NCBI GenBank assembly: GCA_900545515.1
Contig: UQZA01000012.1
Coordinates: forward strand, 6,169-70,168
Length of the DNA: 64,000 bases
From: an uncultured Eubacteriales bacterium
GTDB taxonomy: Bacteria; Bacillota; Clostridia; Oscillospirales; Oscillospiraceae
Direction: 5' to 3'
Shown: positions 60,219 to 64,000 of the stretch, piece after piece
How positions within the stretch are numbered: position 1 is the stretch's first letter
How the letters are laid out: each line of letters starts with the position of its first letter
Position numbers and translations under genes: made by a program
Notes under the pieces: model-generated
The model's database searches: none
Told to the model about the DNA's origin: nothing
Seen by the model: only the letters and a program-made list of their open reading frames with translations

Positions 60219-63200
60219 ATGAAAATGAAACAGTGCTGGAGAAAATCCCTGGCTCTTCTTCTGGCTCTGGCGATATGCCTGGGACTGGTTCCTGCGGCCC
60301 ATGTCCATGCCGCCGGAGAGACCGACAGCGAGGAAGCGGCAGGGGAGGCCAGCGCCAGCTTTGAGCCCTGGGGCCATGGCTATCGCTTTGTAGACATTCT
60401 GAACTTTGACCCTGCGTCTGACCCTTACTCTCAGGAGTTGGTGGCCAGTGTCCCCCTGCAGGAGCGCAACGCTACCTTCGCCGCCACCCAGGCCAATCCG
60501 GACCTGAGCGACGATTCGAAGCTGTACGTGATCTCCTCTGGCAACTATCGTTCTACGGACGTCAACGAAGCCCCCTGGAATGCGGGCATGTCCTATGACG
60601 AGTTTTCTTACAATCTCTTTAAGTTCTGGCAGTATGCTGACATGGTGGGTGCCGGCGGACGGCCCACCCAGAACATCGCCATCGGCTCTTCCGAAAAGGA
60701 GTATGGCATCATCGCCATCCCCATGGCGGCTGCCACCAACGCCGCCCACAAAAACGGCGTCATCACCCTGGCCGAGTACTTCATCCCCAGAACGCCCCAG
60801 TATACCGAGGAGTGGCTGTACCAGGATGAAAACGGTGAGTTCCCTTACGCCAAAAAGCTGGTGGAGCTGGCCAAGTACTACGGATTTGACGGCTATTTCA
60901 TCAACCAAGAGGCCTCCATTGACAGCTCTTATGTACCCCTCTTCCGGGAAATGCTGCAGTACATGCGGGAGCAGGGCATTTACATTCAGTGGTACGATTC
61001 CATCACCGAAGGCGGTAGTGTATCTTACCAGAACGCCTTCAACAGCAGCAACGCCGGCTGGATCTGGAATGAGACCAACGGTCGTGTGGCCAACTCCATC
61101 TTCCTGAACTACTGGTACCGCGACACTGCCCTGAAGGACTCCAAGGCCTTGGCCGAGGAACTGAATCTGGACCCTTACGAAGTGGTCTACATGGGCGTTG
61201 AGGGCGGCCAGTGGCAGTTTGGCACTAACATTGAGACCCGGTACAACGCGGTAGACGAGAATGGCAAGCCCTATACCAGCTTTGCCATCTGGGGCTCCGA
61301 CTGGTACCACGAGCAGTTCCACAAGCCCAACGGCCGCTATCAGGTGGGCTATCAGTGGGAAGCCGAGGAACGGGAGCGTATGTATTATACCTCCGCTACC
61401 GAGAACGCTGGCGAATACAGCACCGGTACCGTCCAGCGGGACGATATCAGCTACGACAGCACCATCAACTTCCAGGGCTTCTCCAAGTACGTGGTGGAGA
61501 AATCCGTGATCCATGGCACCTCCTTTGCCTCCGACTTCAACAACGGCCACGGCATGCAGTATTTTGTGAATGGCCAGGTCTCCCGGGACATGGAGTGGAC
61601 CAACCTGAACCTTCAGGACATCCTGCCCACCTGGCAGTGGTGGATCACCTCTACCGATGACAACCGGCTGGAGCTGGACTGGGACTATGGCTCCAAGTTC
61701 TACCGCTACGACAGCAACGGCGAGACCTACGCCTTCCCCTACACCCAGATCGGCGCTTACAACGGCGGCTCCTCCCTGGTGATGTACGGCGACCTGCTGG
61801 GCAGCCAGACGGTGAACCTGTACAAAACCGAGCTGGATGTCACCGCCTCCAGCAAGCTGCAGCTTACCTACAACAAGCCCAGCGCCGACGACACCTCCAG
61901 GCTCCAGGCTGCCATTGTCCTGAAGGACGGGGAGACCGGCGTCAAGACGGTTTACCTGCCCATTGAGAACTCCGGCAAGAAGACTGACGGCTGGACCACG
62001 GCCACCCTGGATTTAAGCGCCTATGCCGGTCAGACCATCGCCGCCATCGCCCTGGAGCTGTCCGCCACCGAAAAGGTGGAGGGCTACCAGCTGAACCTGG
62101 GCCGCTTGGTTGTCTCCGATGGCAAGTCCTATACCCCCGCAGCTCCCACTGGGTTGACCCTGGTGAACCGGTTTGATTCCACCGGCGAAATCCAGCTGGC
62201 ATGGGATCTAGGCGACTACAGCACCGTAAAGAATTACCACGTATACGCTGTGTATGCCGATGGCACGCAGCGGTTTGTGGGCGGCGCTTACGCCAGCAAC
62301 TATTATATCCAAACTCTGGAAAATGCCAGCAAAGTGACGGCTCTGCGGGTCTACGCGGTTGGCGCAGACGGCTCTGAAAGCGATGCGGCCGAGCTGCCTC
62401 TGGCGTCCACCGGCCGGGTCTCCAACGTCCGCACCGTCAGCGAAAACAACATGCTGAACGTCACCTGGACCGATCCCACCGAGAGCTTTGCAAAGGTGGA
62501 GGCCACCCTCACCTACTGGTACAGCGAAACTACAAATAAAAACCAGACCATTACGGTAACTCAGGGCGACCAGAAGGCCTCCTTCCCCATTGAGCTGGAA
62601 GATGGCGCTCAGTACATCCTGACCCTGGCCACTGTGAACGCTGATGGTTCCAAGAACGAGGCCGTCAGCTATTTCGGCGACCTGGCCGACAAGTATTGCG
62701 CCCCTTATGACGGCGAGGGCCGCGTGAATCCCTCCGGAAGAATCGATCTCACCACTCCGGCTGTTGATGACTGGAATCTGGCTTACGTGGAAGTGGGCGG
62801 AAATACCACAACCTATCGGCGGCTTGGCGGTTCCTCAATGGTCAATCTGTCTGTTAAGAAGGATGGCTTGACCCTGATGGTCATCACACTGGAAGACATG
62901 GACGGCAATCAATCCCAACCTGTGACGCTCATGTTCCTGAATGGTCAGCCTGCGGCGGCAGATATGGCATACGGGGAAGAGATGATTCCCGATCCTGTGC
63001 TCCGGGCTACCCTCCAGGAAAAGGTGGGCCCCACCGTTGCAGATCTCATCGGCTTTGCTGGTGAACTGGATTTGTCTGGCTGCGCCATCGAGGATCTTAC
63101 CGGCCTGAACCTTCTCACCGGCCTCACAGGTGTGAATCTGTCTGGCTCTGCTCTCACGAAAGTCACAGCAGATGTGCTGCCCAACGCACTGACCATCCTG

Positions 63201-64000
63201 GATCTCACCGGATGTGCCAACCTGGTCGAAGTCAAGCTGGACGACCGCCCGGAACTGGCGGTTATTCTGAAGGGTTGCGATGCTCTGACGGATCTGTCCC
63301 TGGAAAATTATGGCGATCATGCTTTGGATCTGTCTGACTGCGTGAATTTGCTGAATCTGAATCTTGCCGGCACGCAGATGACTGCTTTGAACATCCAGCC
63401 TTTGACCAAGCTGCATAACTTGGATCTTTCGAATAGCCAGATTGCTGAGCTGAAGGCTGCAAAGGCAGACCGCTATACCAATGGATACTACTGGTCTTGG
63501 CAGTCCGCCAAGCTGGATCTCACCGAAGGCACCTCCGAAGGCCAGCTTATGGCCGGCATGCAAAATTACTTTGCAACTGCGGAAATTCCAGATGAACTGA
63601 CCAAGGAGCCCAGCCAGCTGGCAGAAGGTACTCTGGGTTCCTGGAGTGGTAACAGCAAAACCCTCAATTTGGGCAGTGTATCCGCCCTGGATACCATTGT
63701 GGTGGAGAGCTACTATCCTGAATGGTATGGCACGCTGTCTGCCTTCACCGTTGAAATTTCTACCGACGGAACTACCTATACGCAGGTGGCAGAATATACG
63801 GACCTGACAGAAACAGTTACCACCGTTCAGCTGCCGGAAGGTACCCGTGCAGCGTTCGTTAAAATTACTGTTCCGGAAGATACCAGTGCATACGTCGATA
63901 TCACTGTGAATGGCTTCCTGATTGCTCCCAAGGGCTTTGTCTATGACGGCCAGCAGCCTGCCATGGAGCGGGATGACATCGCCGCGCCTGTGGTGAAGGA
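60219..64000 (+). CDS. GH85 endo-beta-N-acetylglucosaminidase with leucine-rich repeats (3' truncated by window)
   Basis: The visible 1260 codons encode a signal peptide (about 1-33, VPAAHVHAA), then a GH85 catalytic domain (about 45-500) with the catalytic Asn229 and Glu231 in YFGFDGYFINQE-like context (YYGFDGYFINQE). Beta domains and Fn3-like domains follow (about 640-900), a leucine-rich-repeat region (about 940-1090) and an F5/8-type carbohydrate-binding region (about 1130-1260). It should cut the chitobiose core of high-mannose or complex N-glycans, releasing host glycans. ATG 60219 has ATGGAGGAAA upstream. Later domains and any wall anchor lie outside the window. Confidence 0.88.
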   Translation, partial: MKMKQCWRKSLALLLALAICLGLVPAAHVHAAGETDSEEAAGEASASFEPWGHGYRFVDILNFDPASDPYSQELVASVPLQERNATFAATQANPDLSDDSKLYVISSGNYRSTDVNEAPWNAGMSYDEFSYNLFKFWQYADMVGAGGRPTQNIAIGSSEKEYGIIAIPMAAATNAAHKNGVITLAEYFIPRTPQYTEEWLYQDENGEFPYAKKLVELAKYYGFDGYFINQEASIDSSYVPLFREMLQYMREQGIYIQWYDSITEGGSVSYQNAFNSSNAGWIWNETNGRVANSIFLNYWYRDTALKDSKALAEELNLDPYEVVYMGVEGGQWQFGTNIETRYNAVDENGKPYTSFAIWGSDWYHEQFHKPNGRYQVGYQWEAEERERMYYTSATENAGEYSTGTVQRDDISYDSTINFQGFSKYVVEKSVIHGTSFASDFNNGHGMQYFVNGQVSRDMEWTNLNLQDILPTWQWWITSTDDNRLELDWDYGSKFYRYDSNGETYAFPYTQIGAYNGGSSLVMYGDLLGSQTVNLYKTELDVTASSKLQLTYNKPSADDTSRLQAAIVLKDGETGVKTVYLPIENSGKKTDGWTTATLDLSAYAGQTIAAIALELSATEKVEGYQLNLGRLVVSDGKSYTPAAPTGLTLVNRFDSTGEIQLAWDLGDYSTVKNYHVYAVYADGTQRFVGGAYASNYYIQTLENASKVTALRVYAVGADGSESDAAELPLASTGRVSNVRTVSENNMLNVTWTDPTESFAKVEATLTYWYSETTNKNQTITVTQGDQKASFPIELEDGAQYILTLATVNADGSKNEAVSYFGDLADKYCAPYDGEGRVNPSGRIDLTTPAVDDWNLAYVEVGGNTTTYRRLGGSSMVNLSVKKDGLTLMVITLEDMDGNQSQPVTLMFLNGQPAAADMAYGEEMIPDPVLRATLQEKVGPTVADLIGFAGELDLSGCAIEDLTGLNLLTGLTGVNLSGSALTKVTADVLPNALTILDLTGCANLVEVKLDDRPELAVILKGCDALTDLSLENYGDHALDLSDCVNLLNLNLAGTQMTALNIQPLTKLHNLDLSNSQIAELKAAKADRYTNGYYWSWQSAKLDLTEGTSEGQLMAGMQNYFATAEIPDELTKEPSQLAEGTLGSWSGNSKTLNLGSVSALDTIVVESYYPEWYGTLSAFTVEISTDGTTYTQVAEYTDLTETVTTVQLPEGTRAAFVKITVPEDTSAYVDITVNGFLIAPKGFVYDGQQPAMERDDIAAPVVK

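Noticed and set aside
59943..61550. 535-residue minus-strand frame over the GH85 gene
   Set aside because: It is antisense to the catalytic domain of a GH85 enzyme and covers the divergent promoter region; no domain seen.
1..64000. CRISPR array or rRNA operon
   Set aside because: No regularly spaced direct repeats and no rRNA-like conserved stretches were seen on reading through the window.

Overview
The window looks like the chromosome of a GC-rich, spore-forming, anaerobic gut Clostridium-class bacterium, most likely in the Oscillospiraceae group (Flavonifractor, Lawsonibacter or Oscillibacter type). This is inferred from gene content and not from a marker gene. The supporting observations are a bofA sporulation gene, the acetylated diaminopimelate route to lysine, several secreted proteins with SLH (S-layer homology) domains, a bile-salt-hydrolase-like enzyme, a GH85 endoglycosidase for host-type N-glycans, TPP and cobalamin riboswitches, and short intergenic hairpin repeats. 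I saw no rRNA, tRNA or CRISPR array.

Layout. 0-3.9 kb: a peptide-modification (RiPP-type) cluster with the tail of a Cys-rich candidate precursor, an HPr-kinase-like protein, a radical SAM/SPASM enzyme, a membrane-anchored protein and a PqqD-like peptide chaperone. 3.9-5.4 kb: a promoter, a candidate structured RNA, a secreted papain-fold lipoprotein and a small inverted-repeat remnant. 5.4-10.8 kb: an intramembrane-type two-component system divergent from a fused ABC transporter with a very large ectodomain; by eye this block is less GC-rich than its surroundings. 11-18.4 kb: a double 5'-nucleotidase with SLH domains in its middle, an SLH-NlpC/P60 cell-wall hydrolase overlapping exoA, and a dCMP deaminase. 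18.8-24.8 kb: a winged-helix regulator divergent from a giant SLH subtilase. 25-34 kb: NUDIX, thiC under a TPP riboswitch, a DUF1858 protein, trmK-nif3, yebC, a GNAT enzyme, a guanine deaminase operon and bofA. 34-40.4 kb: a peptide/nickel-type ABC importer and a choloylglycine-hydrolase-family enzyme. 40.5-44.7 kb: two more regulators of the 18.8 kb family, flanking a MATE exporter. 45-49.5 kb: a Ser/Thr kinase-like receptor with a changed catalytic Asp, divergent from a zinc-ribbon/Ig-like membrane protein. 49.6-56.5 kb: lysine biosynthesis (lysC, dapB, dapA, patA, N-acetyl-DAP deacetylase, dapH). 56.8-58.3 kb: GNAT and 3-methyladenine glycosylase. 58.3-58.9 kb: an apparently orphan cobalamin riboswitch with a terminator. 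59-64 kb: an AraC regulator divergent from a GH85 endo-beta-N-acetylglucosaminidase that runs off the window.

The most novel-looking signal is a three-member paralogous regulator family (18816-19937, 40540-41892, 43627-44718). Each has a conserved, unrecognised N-terminal domain of roughly 280 residues and a C-terminal winged helix. Each is transcribed divergently from one envelope or secreted-type gene (subtilase, bile-salt-hydrolase-like enzyme, MATE exporter), with a palindrome in each shared promoter region. Other strong leads are the RiPP cluster, the candidate structured RNA at 3987-4160, the orphan B12 riboswitch, the HRD-to-YQN kinase, the double nucleotidase, and a nearly invariant 22-bp dispersed repeat. 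All functional statements come from reading motifs in the sequence; no database search was run.
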